DNA from: Alkaliflexus imshenetskii DSM 15055
Lineage (GTDB): Bacteria > Bacteroidota > Bacteroidia > Bacteroidales > Marinilabiliaceae
Assembly: GCF_000517065.1 (NCBI RefSeq)
Contig: NZ_KI912105.1
Coordinates: 2,180,820 to 2,244,819 of the forward strand
Direction of reading: 5' to 3'
DNA: 64,000 nt
The notes under the pieces were generated by a model. The model was not told where the DNA came from. It did not search any database and saw only the letters and a list, made by a program, of their open reading frames with translations. This document shows positions 24,387 to 33,303 of this stretch, piece by piece (position 1 is the stretch's first letter; each line of letters starts with the position of its first letter). Position numbers and translations under genes: made by a program.

Positions 24387-27239
24387 CTATGGATGGGCTA
24401 TTTTGAGGTGTTTTGTTACAGTTTGTATCAGTATTTCCGGATTTAATGGCTTATGTAAAGAATCAACGCAGCCTGCGGCAATGGATTTTTCTTGTTCACC
24501 ATTATTGGTAACGGATGTGAGCGCAATAATCTGAACGTCTGCGTTTTCTGCTTTAATGATGTGGGTAGCTTCTATACCATTCATTACAGGCATTTTGATG
24601 TCCATGAGAATAATATCAACAAATAATTCGCTGCGCGAAGCCTCTATTGCTTCAATTCCGTTTTTTGCCCGGATAATCCTGATGTCGGCATTTTTGATGC
24701 TATCCAGAATGGTATCGTGAATAAGAATGTAATTTACATCATCGTTAACAGCTACCAGAATGGTGAACTCGCGACTCCCGGTTACATAGCGACTGTAGTC
24801 TGACAACATTCTATTTACGTTGTCCTCTGTTTCAGGTACAATTTTGAAGGAGAATAGGGAGCCTTTGCCAGGTTCAGACTCAATATTTATAACAGATCCC
24901 ATCTTTTCAACAATTCTGGATGCAATGGTAAGTCCCAGTCCGTTGCCGTTATAATTTCGGCTATCGGCCATATCTGTTTGATAGAAAGGCTTGAAGATGT
25001 CACTCTGATAGATTTTTTCAATGCCAATTCCAGTGTCTTCAACAAAAAAATTGAGAGCCTCTTGCTCCACGTTATAACCAAAACGGATATGTCCGCAGTG
25101 GGTGAACTTTACAGCGTTGGATACCAGCTTCTCTAGTACTTGCCTGATTTTTTCTGCATCAATATAAAAGGTAGTGGGTGAATCAAATGTGGGTGCGGAT
25201 GCTTGTAGTTCAACCGAATGACTAACATTTGACTCAAATTGTGTTTTTATCTCCTCCAGTATTGAGGTAAGATTGGTGTATTGAGGCCTGAGATCAAAGT
25301 CACCAGCTTCCAATCGAGACACATCAATTATATCTTCTACTATCGAAAGAAGTTGAAACGTGCATTTGTTTATGTGATCAACATAGTTGCTTTGTTGCCT
25401 GCTTGAAAGATCTTTTGTTTTGAGCAGTTCGCCAAAGCCGATGATGCCGTTCATGGGCGTTCGAATTTCGTGTGACATATTCTGGAGGAAGGCTGTTTTT
25501 AAACGATCACTCTCCTCGGACTGCTCTTTGGCAATATTTAGTTCTTTGTTAAGAATTTCAAGTTGAAAATTCTGGTATGCAAGGTCGTATGCATTTTGTT
25601 CGCTGCGCAAATAGAGAGAAGCATTCTGGATTGCAAGAGCCGCTTGTGTGGCCATTGTTTGGCATAGCGTAATGTCGGTTTCCGAGAAACTTCTTGTTTT
25701 TTGTGTTGAGCCTAACGTGATGATGCCTATTACCGATTTCTTGGTTATAAGGGGTAAAAACAATACTGTTTTCAGACCTCGCGCCTGGAGTATCTCTCTT
25801 TCGCTTTCTGATAATACTGCGCTTAATGTGTCATGAATAACAATGGGTTGTTTTTTATTGATACAATCATTGATGTGCGGATGATCCTCCGGATTTGCCG
25901 CTGTGGCAATTGGATTGGATGCATCGGTTAATGGGGGGATAGTGGTTTTAAGTTGTAGTATTCCATCGTCTTTGAAATAAATGGCACCACAGTCGAGGTT
26001 CAAAAGGTCTAAACCGCTGTTCAGAATGGTTTGGAGCAAATCATCCATATCAAGTGTAGCAATGAATGATTGGCTAATTTCCAGCAGTGTGGCGAGGTTG
26101 TTGTTGTATTTCATGGTTTCGCGCTGCGCCAGAATGCGACCGGTGATATCCTCCTTAACAGCTACAAAATGGGTAACCGTTCCATCCGTTTCGATGATGG
26201 GCGATATCACTGCCGACTCATAATAAATGTCGCCATTTTTCTTGCGGTTGATGAATTCACCATGCCACTCGTCACCGGCTTTTATGGTTCGCCAAAGTTG
26301 ATCGTAGGTCTCAGGTGGTGTCAGACCCGATTTAAGAATGCTTGGGTTGTGCCCCGTTACCTCATTGGCTTGGTAGCCTGTGAGTTGGCAAAATTTAGGG
26401 TTCACAAATTCAATATTCCCTTGTACATCGGTAACAATGATGCTGGCCGGGCTCTGTTCCGTAGCAAGCGACAGTTTTTTCAGCTTCTTTTCAGTGGCTT
26501 TTATCTGTGACAAATCGATATCGACACAATATATGACTTTGCCTAAATCATTGATGGAGAATACGATGTGAGAACTGAATGCCGGTACAAGTTTTCCGCT
26601 TTTATGCTTCAGATACATCTCTGCCGGAGGTATTCCCTTACCGGTTCGTACCATTTCGGTCACAGCTTTTTTAACCTCATTCTGCATCTTATCAGGGATA
26701 ATTAAATCCAAAAGGTTGCGCCCCAGAGCTTCATTTTCGCTATACCCATACAAAAGTTCGCTGCCACGGTTCCAGAAAACAACTGTGCCGTCTTCTTTGT
26801 ATCCTTGTATCGATATTGTTTTTAGTTTATTTAATTGTTCATGAAATAGCTGTTCGCGCTCTAAAATCAGATTGGCATCAGGCGCCACATCCGGAAGTTG
26901 TAACGCAAAAAGTGACACCGTTTGTTCGTCACACAGAAAAGCTTTTAACAGTATCTGTTTGGTTAGTTTTTGGCAAAAGAAGGATATCTCCTGTTCGGTG
27001 CCTGTATCGATAACTTTCTTAATAAAGTCGGACCAGGTAAAATGCAGTGAAATGTTTGAATGCAACAATGGTTTCAATGTGTTTTGAAAATCGTTGTCAT
27101 TGCCTTGAATGTGAAAAAGATCCAGAAACGCCTTGTTTGCCCATGAAAAGTGAAAATTCAAACAATCCTGGAATTTGATCGTACAAACTCCAGTTGTTGA
27201 AACAGTGAGGATCTTTTCAGAAATTTGGCTAGTAAACAT
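24387..27239 (-). CDS. Hybrid histidine kinase (PAS-PAS-GAF-HisKA-HATPase-REC)
   Basis: Large soluble signalling kinase of 950 residues without a clear membrane segment. Order: an N-terminal region to about 125 that may be a degenerate PAS domain, PAS at about 138-250, PAS with PAC at 255-375, GAF at 385-540, a short coiled linker, HisKA with H590 (NMSHEIRTPMNG), HATPase with N708, G1 box EDTGIGI and G2 box GNGLGL, and a C-terminal receiver with D880 (ILMDIKMPVMNG). The receiver start reads VAVNDDVNY, with two acids kept. The signal may be a small molecule or redox state via PAS/GAF. It is separated from the cheY operon by a terminator and is divergent from the Crp/Fnr gene. Confidence 0.87.
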   Translation of the reverse strand: MFTSQISEKILTVSTTGVCTIKFQDCLNFHFSWANKAFLDLFHIQGNDNDFQNTLKPLLHSNISLHFTWSDFIKKVIDTGTEQEISFFCQKLTKQILLKAFLCDEQTVSLFALQLPDVAPDANLILEREQLFHEQLNKLKTISIQGYKEDGTVVFWNRGSELLYGYSENEALGRNLLDLIIPDKMQNEVKKAVTEMVRTGKGIPPAEMYLKHKSGKLVPAFSSHIVFSINDLGKVIYCVDIDLSQIKATEKKLKKLSLATEQSPASIIVTDVQGNIEFVNPKFCQLTGYQANEVTGHNPSILKSGLTPPETYDQLWRTIKAGDEWHGEFINRKKNGDIYYESAVISPIIETDGTVTHFVAVKEDITGRILAQRETMKYNNNLATLLEISQSFIATLDMDDLLQTILNSGLDLLNLDCGAIYFKDDGILQLKTTIPPLTDASNPIATAANPEDHPHINDCINKKQPIVIHDTLSAVLSESEREILQARGLKTVLFLPLITKKSVIGIITLGSTQKTRSFSETDITLCQTMATQAALAIQNASLYLRSEQNAYDLAYQNFQLEILNKELNIAKEQSEESDRLKTAFLQNMSHEIRTPMNGIIGFGELLKTKDLSSRQQSNYVDHINKCTFQLLSIVEDIIDVSRLEAGDFDLRPQYTNLTSILEEIKTQFESNVSHSVELQASAPTFDSPTTFYIDAEKIRQVLEKLVSNAVKFTHCGHIRFGYNVEQEALNFFVEDTGIGIEKIYQSDIFKPFYQTDMADSRNYNGNGLGLTIASRIVEKMGSVINIESEPGKGSLFSFKIVPETEDNVNRMLSDYSRYVTGSREFTILVAVNDDVNYILIHDTILDSIKNADIRIIRAKNGIEAIEASRSELFVDIILMDIKMPVMNGIEATHIIKAENADVQIIALTSVTNNGEQEKSIAAGCVDSLHKPLNPEILIQTVTKHLKIAHP

Positions 27240-27387
27240 TTTTCATGCAGTTAATTGTTATGTTTCTGAATATTAACAAACATTAAATGCTTACGCAATA
27301 GTTGAGAATTTGTTTTTGTGAAGGGTAATGTTTTTTAGAATGTGTAAACTGTAGCAATGTAATGTCTTCCACAAATTTTGTTTGTTT

Positions 27388-28074
27388 ATGAGCAATTACT
27401 CTACCAGTACAGCAGTGTTAAACTTAGGCTCTTCGCAGCTTTTATTCGATGAGTTGGCAAAAATTACCGACATCAGTTCGATGGCGGAATTTCACTATAA
27501 AAAAGGGGAGCTTATTTTAAAACAAGGTATTCCGGCAACCTATGCCGTGTACATACAAAATGGAACTGTGAAGGTGTGTAAGGAGAATTCCAACGGAAAA
27601 CTCAACATCATTACATTGTGCGAGGCCGGTCGGTTTCCGGGCATACTCGCCATACTTGGGAAAGGGGTAAACGAGTTCACGCTTGAGGCTCTGTCGGGTG
27701 TTACAGTTCTTAATATCAATATGGATGCGCTACGTTCTGTGCTGCTGAACTGCCCCGAGCTAGCTATGCACATTCTTGAAACTGCCGGCCGGCAGGCCAC
27801 TGATGCCATCACACGTCTGGCCACCATCAACAACAAGCAGTTGCCGGGCAGATTGGCCGACATTCTGCTTTATTTCTACCATTTCTTTGGCGAGCAGATG
27901 GAGTTTGAACTGCCGCTCAAACGGCACGAATTGGCGCAGTTTGCCGGCACCACCAAGGAGAGTATCATTCGCACGCTGGCTGAGTTTAAGCACGATAAAA
28001 TCATCGAACTCAATGGCAGTCAGGTGCGGATAAACAGTATGGAAATTGTGGAAACGCTTAGCCGACTTGGTTAA
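27388..28074 (+). CDS. Crp/Fnr family transcriptional regulator
   Basis: DNA-binding regulator of 228 residues. The N-terminal cyclic-nucleotide-binding fold covers about 20-145 (FHYKKGELILKQGIPATYAVYIQNGTVK), and the C-terminal winged helix (about 150-225) has the recognition segment KRHELAQFAGTTKESIIRTLAEF. No N-terminal Cys cluster is present, so an FNR-type iron-sulfur centre is unlikely; the effector is unknown. The ATG at 27388 is used; an in-frame TTG lies two codons upstream. It is divergent from the hybrid kinase. Confidence 0.88.
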   Translation: MSNYSTSTAVLNLGSSQLLFDELAKITDISSMAEFHYKKGELILKQGIPATYAVYIQNGTVKVCKENSNGKLNIITLCEAGRFPGILAILGKGVNEFTLEALSGVTVLNINMDALRSVLLNCPELAMHILETAGRQATDAITRLATINNKQLPGRLADILLYFYHFFGEQMEFELPLKRHELAQFAGTTKESIIRTLAEFKHDKIIELNGSQVRINSMEIVETLSRLG

Positions 28075-28078
28075 GAGG

Positions 28079-28190
28079 ATTAGATGAAAGCGTTTTAGAA
28101 GGATAGATTCGTCCGGCAAGATGACTGTTAATCTCTATACTCTAAAAATCTTATCTAATCATCTAACATCTAATCATCTATTCGTCTTTC
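28079..28190. repeat. Hairpin-forming dispersed repeat, copy A
   Basis: Between the Crp/Fnr and phoU genes. TTTTAGA (28093-28099) pairs with TCTAAAA (28141-28147), with further pairing inside, and the right part holds ATCTAATCATCTA twice. The left part (TTTTAGAAGGATAGA) and the right part (TCTAAAAATCTTATCTA) match copy B near 40196-40265, which makes this a dispersed element of roughly 90-110 bases and not a chance hairpin. It may end transcription of the two converging genes. Confidence 0.5.
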
Positions 28191-28196
28191 CCCTAC

Positions 28197-28871
28197 CTAG
28201 TTAATTTTGTTCTTAAACTTGGCGTGCGCTAGTTTTTTAGCTTCAAGAGAGAAAATAATCTCTTCGGCCACGTTGGTCATGTGGTCACCCACGCGCTCCA
28301 GGCGACGCACCACCGAAAGGATGTCTAGTAGTACCCTTGTTTTATCAGGCTTTTGCTTAATGAGTTCCACCACAATGTCGGGTGCTTTTTTATTGATGGC
28401 ATTCAAATCCTTGTCCATCTTAAAAATGCCGCGTGCCAGTTTACTGTCTTCATTGATGAAGGCGCTGGAGGCATCTTTCATCATCAATGAGCAGATGTGA
28501 AACATCTCCGTGATTTTCAGTTTGCTGATGATCTCTTCGTCCACCGGTTCCTTTAAATCTTCGATAACCAGGCTTATGGCATTGGCAAAATCGCCGATGC
28601 GCTCCAAATTGTAGTTAATTTTTAGAGTGGCCAGCACAAACCGAAGGTCGGCGGCAAAGGGGTTCTGAAGCGCCAGAAAGGTTTCGCACGCTTCGTCAAT
28701 CTTCAGTTCAAAGGCATCCACGCGCTTTTCTTTCATGCTCACTTCATTGGCCAGACTTTTGTCAAACTCCAGGAGTGCCGTGCGGGTGTTATCCAATTGT
28801 GAGGAGACCAATCCCCACATATCTAAAATGTTAGACTTTATGGTTTTGAGGTCGTGTTCCAGATGCTTCAT
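28197..28871 (-). CDS. phoU: Phosphate signalling complex protein PhoU
   Basis: Negative regulator linking the Pst transporter to the PhoR/PhoB pair. The 224-residue protein is all-helical with the two PhoU repeats, each with the metal-site pattern: ERIGDFANAI in the first half and ERVGDHMTNVAEEIIF in the second. The length is normal. It is the last gene of the pstS-pstC-pstA-pstB-phoU operon, 45 bases after pstB. Confidence 0.93.
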   Translation of the reverse strand: MKHLEHDLKTIKSNILDMWGLVSSQLDNTRTALLEFDKSLANEVSMKEKRVDAFELKIDEACETFLALQNPFAADLRFVLATLKINYNLERIGDFANAISLVIEDLKEPVDEEIISKLKITEMFHICSLMMKDASSAFINEDSKLARGIFKMDKDLNAINKKAPDIVVELIKQKPDKTRVLLDILSVVRRLERVGDHMTNVAEEIIFSLEAKKLAHAKFKNKIN

Positions 28872-28916
28872 TTCAATTCCTTGTGTGAAAGAGGTGTTGT
28901 GTGTTTGTTAAAGGTA

Positions 28917-29756
28917 TCATCCAAATCGACCGGTGATATAGTTCTCGGTCAGTTTCTTGTCGGGGTTGGTGAAAATTTTATCGGTATCGCCATACTCAAT
29001 CAAATCGCCCATGTGAAAAAATGCCGTTTTGTGGCTTATGCGCGATGCCTGGTGCATGTTGTGCGTAACGATGATGAAAGTGTATTTCTTCTGAAGGTCA
29101 AAAATCAACTCTTCTATTTTTGCTGTTGAGATGGGGTCGAGTGCCGAGGCGGGCTCATCCATCAGGATAACTTCCGGCTCCACAGCAATGGTGCGGGCAA
29201 TACAAAGCCTCTGCTGCTGGCCACCTGAAAGCGCCATGGCAGATTTCTTCAGGTCGTCTTTTACCTCGTCCCACAATGCAGCCTGACGCAGTGATTTTTC
29301 CACAGCCTCATCCAGCAAATTTTTGTTGCGCACACCGTTGATGCGTAATCCATATATCACATTTTCATAGATGCTCTTCGGAAAAGGGTTTGGCTTCTGG
29401 AAAACCATGCCTACTTTTTTGCGCAGCGCTTCAACTTCCGTTTTCTTGTCGTAAATGTCATAACCTTTGTGAAGCACCGTTCCATTGAAATGGAAGCCGT
29501 CGATGGTATCGTTCATACGGTTAAGCAGTCTGAGAAAAGTTGATTTTCCGCAGCCACTGGGGCCAATAAAGGCTGTAATGGAGCGTGGCGCAATGTTCAT
29601 GTTGATGTTTTTGAGGATATGCGCCTGCCCGTAAAAAACATTCACGTCCTTCACTTCAAACTCGTAGTTTTTCACCGCCATCTCTTCAGGGGTAAAAATT
29701 TTGGTTGAGTTTTTCTTCTGCACTTTCTCTTTTTTCGTTTCCACTATAGTATCCAT
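28917..29756 (-). CDS. pstB: Phosphate ABC transporter ATP-binding protein PstB
   Basis: ATPase of the high-affinity phosphate importer. The 279-residue protein has Walker [11 protein letters not shown]-loop, signature [16 protein letters not shown], Walker [10 protein letters not shown] and the switch His in VTHNMHQA. An N-terminal extension of about 30 Lys/Thr-rich residues precedes the usual start of the domain. The C-terminus YITGRFG is the PstB family ending. It lies 12 bases after pstA and before phoU. Confidence 0.95.
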   Translation of the reverse strand: MDTIVETKKEKVQKKNSTKIFTPEEMAVKNYEFEVKDVNVFYGQAHILKNINMNIAPRSITAFIGPSGCGKSTFLRLLNRMNDTIDGFHFNGTVLHKGYDIYDKKTEVEALRKKVGMVFQKPNPFPKSIYENVIYGLRINGVRNKNLLDEAVEKSLRQAALWDEVKDDLKKSAMALSGGQQQRLCIARTIAVEPEVILMDEPASALDPISTAKIEELIFDLQKKYTFIIVTHNMHQASRISHKTAFFHMGDLIEYGDTDKIFTNPDKKLTENYITGRFG

Positions 29757-29768
29757 AACTGATTGTCT

Positions 29769-30626
29769 TTACATTTTATACTTTTTCCTGAGCCTGTAAC
29801 GGATGATGATGGCCGTTAAATTAAGACCAAACACCAGGGCTATCAGGAGAAAGGCGGTGCCGTATGCAATGGGTCTTACCAGTTCAATGGCATGGTGTTG
29901 TGTCGACATGATGTAGAGGTGATAGGGCAGCGCCATAAACTGGTCGAACAGTGAGCCGGGTAATTCCGGCAGAAAGAAGGCAACCCCGGTGAAAAGGATG
30001 GGGGCTGTTTCGCCCGATGCGCGCGATATGCCAAGTATGCCGCCTGTAAGTATGCCAGGCATGGCGTATGGCAGCACGTTGTAGCGCACTGTTTCCCATT
30101 TTGTGGCGCCCAAGGCCAGTGAGCCGTCTCTGAATGAGCGTGGGATGTTTTTCAAAGCTTCCTCTGCGGTGGTTACAATCCACGGCAGTGTTAACACGCC
30201 CAAGGTGAGTCCCGATGCCAATACCGAGCGTCCCATGCTCATGGCCTGCACAAAAAGCGCCACCCCAAACAAACCGTAAACAATTGAAGGCACTCCGGCC
30301 AGGTTACGTATCGATGCCCTTATGAGGCGGGTGGTGAAATTTTGCTTGGCGTACTCATTAAGGTAGATGGCAGTGGCCACGCCTATGGGAAATGAGAATA
30401 CGATGGTAATGAGCGTTACAATTAATGTTCCCATAAGGGCCGGGAAAACGCCTCCTGCCGACATCCCTTCGCGTGGCGATTCTGTGATGAAACTCCATGA
30501 CAGCACACCGGCACCTTTCGAGAAAATGTCAAAGAGTATCACTGCAAGAAACAATAGCACGATGATGGCGCAGATTGTCACAATCAGGTATCCCAGCGAA
30601 TGCTCTATTTTTCTTAATCTGTTCAT
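29769..30626 (-). CDS. pstA: Phosphate ABC transporter permease PstA
   Basis: One of the two membrane subunits of the phosphate importer. The 285-residue protein has six membrane segments and the EAA-type loop with the PstA phrase DGSLALGATKWETV followed by GILGISRASGETAP. Its start overlaps the end of pstC by 4 bases, which indicates coupled translation. The length is normal. Confidence 0.94.
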   Translation of the reverse strand: MNRLRKIEHSLGYLIVTICAIIVLLFLAVILFDIFSKGAGVLSWSFITESPREGMSAGGVFPALMGTLIVTLITIVFSFPIGVATAIYLNEYAKQNFTTRLIRASIRNLAGVPSIVYGLFGVALFVQAMSMGRSVLASGLTLGVLTLPWIVTTAEEALKNIPRSFRDGSLALGATKWETVRYNVLPYAMPGILTGGILGISRASGETAPILFTGVAFFLPELPGSLFDQFMALPYHLYIMSTQHHAIELVRPIAYGTAFLLIALVFGLNLTAIIIRYRLRKKYKM

Positions 30627-31510
30627 AACTTATGTCTTCCAACGTGCTGCGTAATTCTGTCGGCCATAAAGTTGACCAGCATGGTGAGGATAAACAGAAT
30701 TAACCCCACAGCGAATAAACTGTAATAGTGTGTTGTATTATAGGGTACTTCGCCCAATTCGATGGCAATGTTGGCGGTCATGGTACGTACCGAGTCAAAA
30801 ATATTTCCCGGCATGCGCAAGGCATTTCCTGTGGCCATGAGTACGGTCATGGTTTCACCAATGGCTCTTCCAAAACCAAGCATAATGGATGCGATGATTC
30901 CTGAACTGGCTGCCGGTATCACCACTTTTACAAGTGTGTACCATTTGGTGGCACCTAAGGCAATGGATGCAGCTTTATACTCTTCTGGCACTGAGCGGAT
31001 GGCATCTTCCGATACGCTTATGATGGTTGGCAGTGCCATAAAAGCCAGCAGAAAAGAGCCGTTCAGAGCATTTAGTCCCGCAGTCAGGCCAAAGGTTTTG
31101 GCGATGAGCGGCCCCAGGAAAACAATGCCAAAGAACCCGATTACTACTGAGGGAATACTGGCCAAAATCTCGATGATGGGTTTTAGTGTTTCTCTCACGG
31201 CCGGTTTGGCTATTTCGGAGATGTATGCCGCTGTGCCAACCCCAATGGGGATGGCTATCACCATGGCGCCAAGGGAGACGAACAGGGTGCTTACCACCAT
31301 CGATAAAATACCATAGGCCGATTGGTCATAACCAGAAGGGTTCCAATTGGTGCTCAGAAAGAAGCCTGAAAAAGAGACCTCCTTAAAGGCTTGTACGCCA
31401 TAATAAAAGAGCATTGAAAAAATACCACCCAGAAAGAGGATGACCGATAATCCTGCGAGCATTAGCAGCCCGCGTATCGCTTTATCTTTTATTTTTCTGA
31501 TGTCTTGCAA
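30623..31510 (-). CDS. pstC: Phosphate ABC transporter permease PstC
   Basis: Second membrane subunit of the phosphate importer. The 295-residue product has six membrane segments and the PstC loop AASIALGATKWYTLVKVVIPAA with GRAIGETMTVLMATGNA. It follows pstS by 48 bases and overlaps pstA by 4. The length is normal for the family. Confidence 0.94.
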   Translation of the reverse strand: MQDIRKIKDKAIRGLLMLAGLSVILFLGGIFSMLFYYGVQAFKEVSFSGFFLSTNWNPSGYDQSAYGILSMVVSTLFVSLGAMVIAIPIGVGTAAYISEIAKPAVRETLKPIIEILASIPSVVIGFFGIVFLGPLIAKTFGLTAGLNALNGSFLLAFMALPTIISVSEDAIRSVPEEYKAASIALGATKWYTLVKVVIPAASSGIIASIMLGFGRAIGETMTVLMATGNALRMPGNIFDSVRTMTANIAIELGEVPYNTTHYYSLFAVGLILFILTMLVNFMADRITQHVGRHKL

Positions 31511-31558
31511 AGCCTAAAAATTGTTTGTTATCAATATCAATTACTGTTGAGGCGGGCA

Positions 31559-32470
31559 TTATTCAATAATGCCCATCTCTTTAAGTTGCTGCAAGTATTT
31601 TTCACCGATGGGATAGTATCCGGCATTGGCCACAATCTGCTGGCCTTCCGGACTCAGTTCAAAGCGGATGAATTCGAGGATACGTCCTTCGGGCATGCCG
31701 TTGGTAAACTGATACAAGGCGCGGCTGATTGGGTAATCGCCCGACTCCACGTTTTCTTTTAACAGCGGGGAGAATGCTGTAGAGTTTTCATCCAACGCCA
31801 CATTGATAACAGAAATTCTGTCGGCCACTTTGCCGTCTTTGTCAACAATGTAACCAATGCCGGTGTAACCAATTGCTGTGCGGTCGCTCCTAACGGCTTC
31901 TACAATCTGAGCGGTGCCGTTCATGTTGCGCATGTTGTTGGTATAGTCGGCTTTCACTACATGGTCGCGGAAATAGACATAGGTGCCGGAGTTGCTCTGA
32001 CGACCATACACCGTGATGGGTAAATCGGGACCGCCGAGTTCACTCCAATTGGTGATGATGCCCTGATATATTTTACTGATTTGGTCAATGGTCATTTCCG
32101 TGATGGGCAACTCGTGGTTGATTATAACTGCCAGCCCGTCGATGGCAAAGGGGATGGCTACCGGCTCTACGCCGCGGTCACGGGCTTGCTGTATTTCGGA
32201 GGCATTCATGGCACGCGATGAGTTGGCGATATCGGTCTGGCGATTTATCATAGCTGCGATACCGGTGCCTGAGCCACCGCCTGTTACAGCAATTGATTGT
32301 TCTTTGTTGATGGCCATGTAAGCTTCGGCGAGGTTCTGAACCATGTTCACTTCACTGTCGGAGCCGCTGATTTGAATGGCGTTGGAGCGATTTGCGCGTC
32401 CTCCGCAGGCTGCAAATAGAATAGCGCTCAGGGCGATGGTGCCGATGAGCATAATCTTTCCAAATTTCAT
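31559..32470 (-). CDS. pstS: Phosphate-binding lipoprotein PstS
   Basis: Periplasmic phosphate-binding subunit, 303 residues. A lipoprotein signal (ALSAILFAACGG, Cys22) anchors it to the membrane. The family phrases ISGSDSEVN, TGGGSGTGIAAM, INHELPIT and YGRQSNSGTYVYFRDHV hold the phosphate-binding Ser, Thr, Asp and Arg. It is the first gene of the pst operon and is preceded by a six-step 11-bp ladder that looks like a Pho-box array. It is of the shorter PstS type common in Bacteroidota, Firmicutes and cyanobacteria. Confidence 0.93.
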   Translation of the reverse strand: MKFGKIMLIGTIALSAILFAACGGRANRSNAIQISGSDSEVNMVQNLAEAYMAINKEQSIAVTGGGSGTGIAAMINRQTDIANSSRAMNASEIQQARDRGVEPVAIPFAIDGLAVIINHELPITEMTIDQISKIYQGIITNWSELGGPDLPITVYGRQSNSGTYVYFRDHVVKADYTNNMRNMNGTAQIVEAVRSDRTAIGYTGIGYIVDKDGKVADRISVINVALDENSTAFSPLLKENVESGDYPISRALYQFTNGMPEGRILEFIRFELSPEGQQIVANAGYYPIGEKYLQQLKEMGIIE

Positions 32471-32510
32471 AATTCCTGTGTTTGTTAGTAATTGTCTTAT
32501 TATGACAATA

Positions 32511-32518
32511 CAAAATTA
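32511..32518 (-). promoter_or_regulatory. -7 element of the pst operon
   Basis: TAATTTTG on the minus strand, 40 bases before the pstS start. No TTTG is found about 19 bases upstream; instead the nearest Pho-box repeat (32539-32545) ends 20 bases away, as expected for a promoter that needs an activator in place of the -33 element. Confidence 0.6.
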
Positions 32519-32538
32519 CCACAGTGGAATCTGGAAGC

Positions 32539-32600
32539 TGTTACCCGTATTTTAACAAATAATTACCTGCACCTTAAATCAATGTTAAGCCAGTGTTAAG
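32539..32600 (-). promoter_or_regulatory. Pho-box array upstream of pstS (six 11-bp repeats)
   Basis: Read on the + strand, cores lie at 32541 (TTAC), 32552 (TTAA), 32563 (TTAC), 32574 (TTAA), 32585 (TTAA) and 32596 (TTAA), each exactly 11 bases from the next. The two outer repeats are identical, TGTTAAG, separated by CCAG; on the operon strand this is CTTAACA. Direct TTAACA-like repeats with an 11-bp period are the known binding pattern of PhoB/PhoP-type regulators. The array lies in the gap between kdpE-like and pstS genes and ends 20 bases from the -7 element. Confidence 0.75.
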
Positions 32601-32617
32601 AAGTAGCTGCAATCAAG

Positions 32618-33301
32618 TTAGTCAACAAATCGATAGCCAATACCCGATTCAGTGGTTAAAAGTGTCGGCTTAGAAGGATTTTCTTCAATCTTTTTTCGCA
32701 GTTGAGCAACAAAAACCCGTAAATATTGAGTTTGCTGTAAATATCCATAACCCCATACCTCTTTGAGAATGTATTGATGGGTTAATACTCTGCCCCTGTT
32801 TTTCACAAAAAGACAAAGGAGTGAATATTCGGTTGAAGTTAGTTTTAGTAGTTCACCATTTTTGTAGACGCTGTGGTTCACCATATCAAGAGTGATGGAG
32901 CCAAATTCAGCAATAGGCAGATCATTTCGATTTTCATTTAATCGAATTGCTGCCCGGATGCGCGCAAGTAGCTCACCACCTCTAAAAGGCTTGGTGAGGT
33001 AGTCATTTGCCCCATTGTCAAGTGCACGAATAATTTCATCTTCCGAGTCGCGAACAGAAAGAATTATTATTGGCCGGGAATACCATCGGCGTAAATCCTT
33101 GAGCATCTCCTGTCCATCTATATCTGGAAGTCCTAAATCAAGGATTATTAAGACCGGATGATGTGTAGCGGCATCTACCAAACCTTTTTTGCCTGTGGAA
33201 CTGGCAACAACGTTAAATGAATTAGCTGAAAGTGTTATTTCTAACAACCGTCGAATCTGCAATTCATCATCTATTATTAGGATGGTAGGTTGATCAGTCA
33301 T
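32618..33301 (-). CDS. KdpE-like response regulator
   Basis: OmpR-type transcription factor of 227 residues. The receiver has acids D11 and D12, phosphoacceptor D55 (LIILDLGLPDIDG) and the Lys of YLTKPF; the C-terminal winged helix (about 130-226) ends TESGIGYRFVD. The phrases LGLPDIDG and RPIIILSVRDSEDEIIRALDNGANDYLTKPF are characteristic of KdpE. It is 2 bases after the KdpD-like kinase and ends the operon that begins with the small membrane protein and trkH. Control of that K+ uptake operon is inferred. Confidence 0.85.
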   Translation of the reverse strand: MTDQPTILIIDDELQIRRLLEITLSANSFNVVASSTGKKGLVDAATHHPVLIILDLGLPDIDGQEMLKDLRRWYSRPIIILSVRDSEDEIIRALDNGANDYLTKPFRGGELLARIRAAIRLNENRNDLPIAEFGSITLDMVNHSVYKNGELLKLTSTEYSLLCLFVKNRGRVLTHQYILKEVWGYGYLQQTQYLRVFVAQLRKKIEENPSKPTLLTTESGIGYRFVD

Positions 33302-33303
33302 TG

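Noticed and set aside
28150-28182. CRISPR-like direct repeats (ATCTAATCATCTA twice)
   Set aside because: Only two units of 13 bases without proper spacers; better explained as part of the dispersed hairpin repeat.
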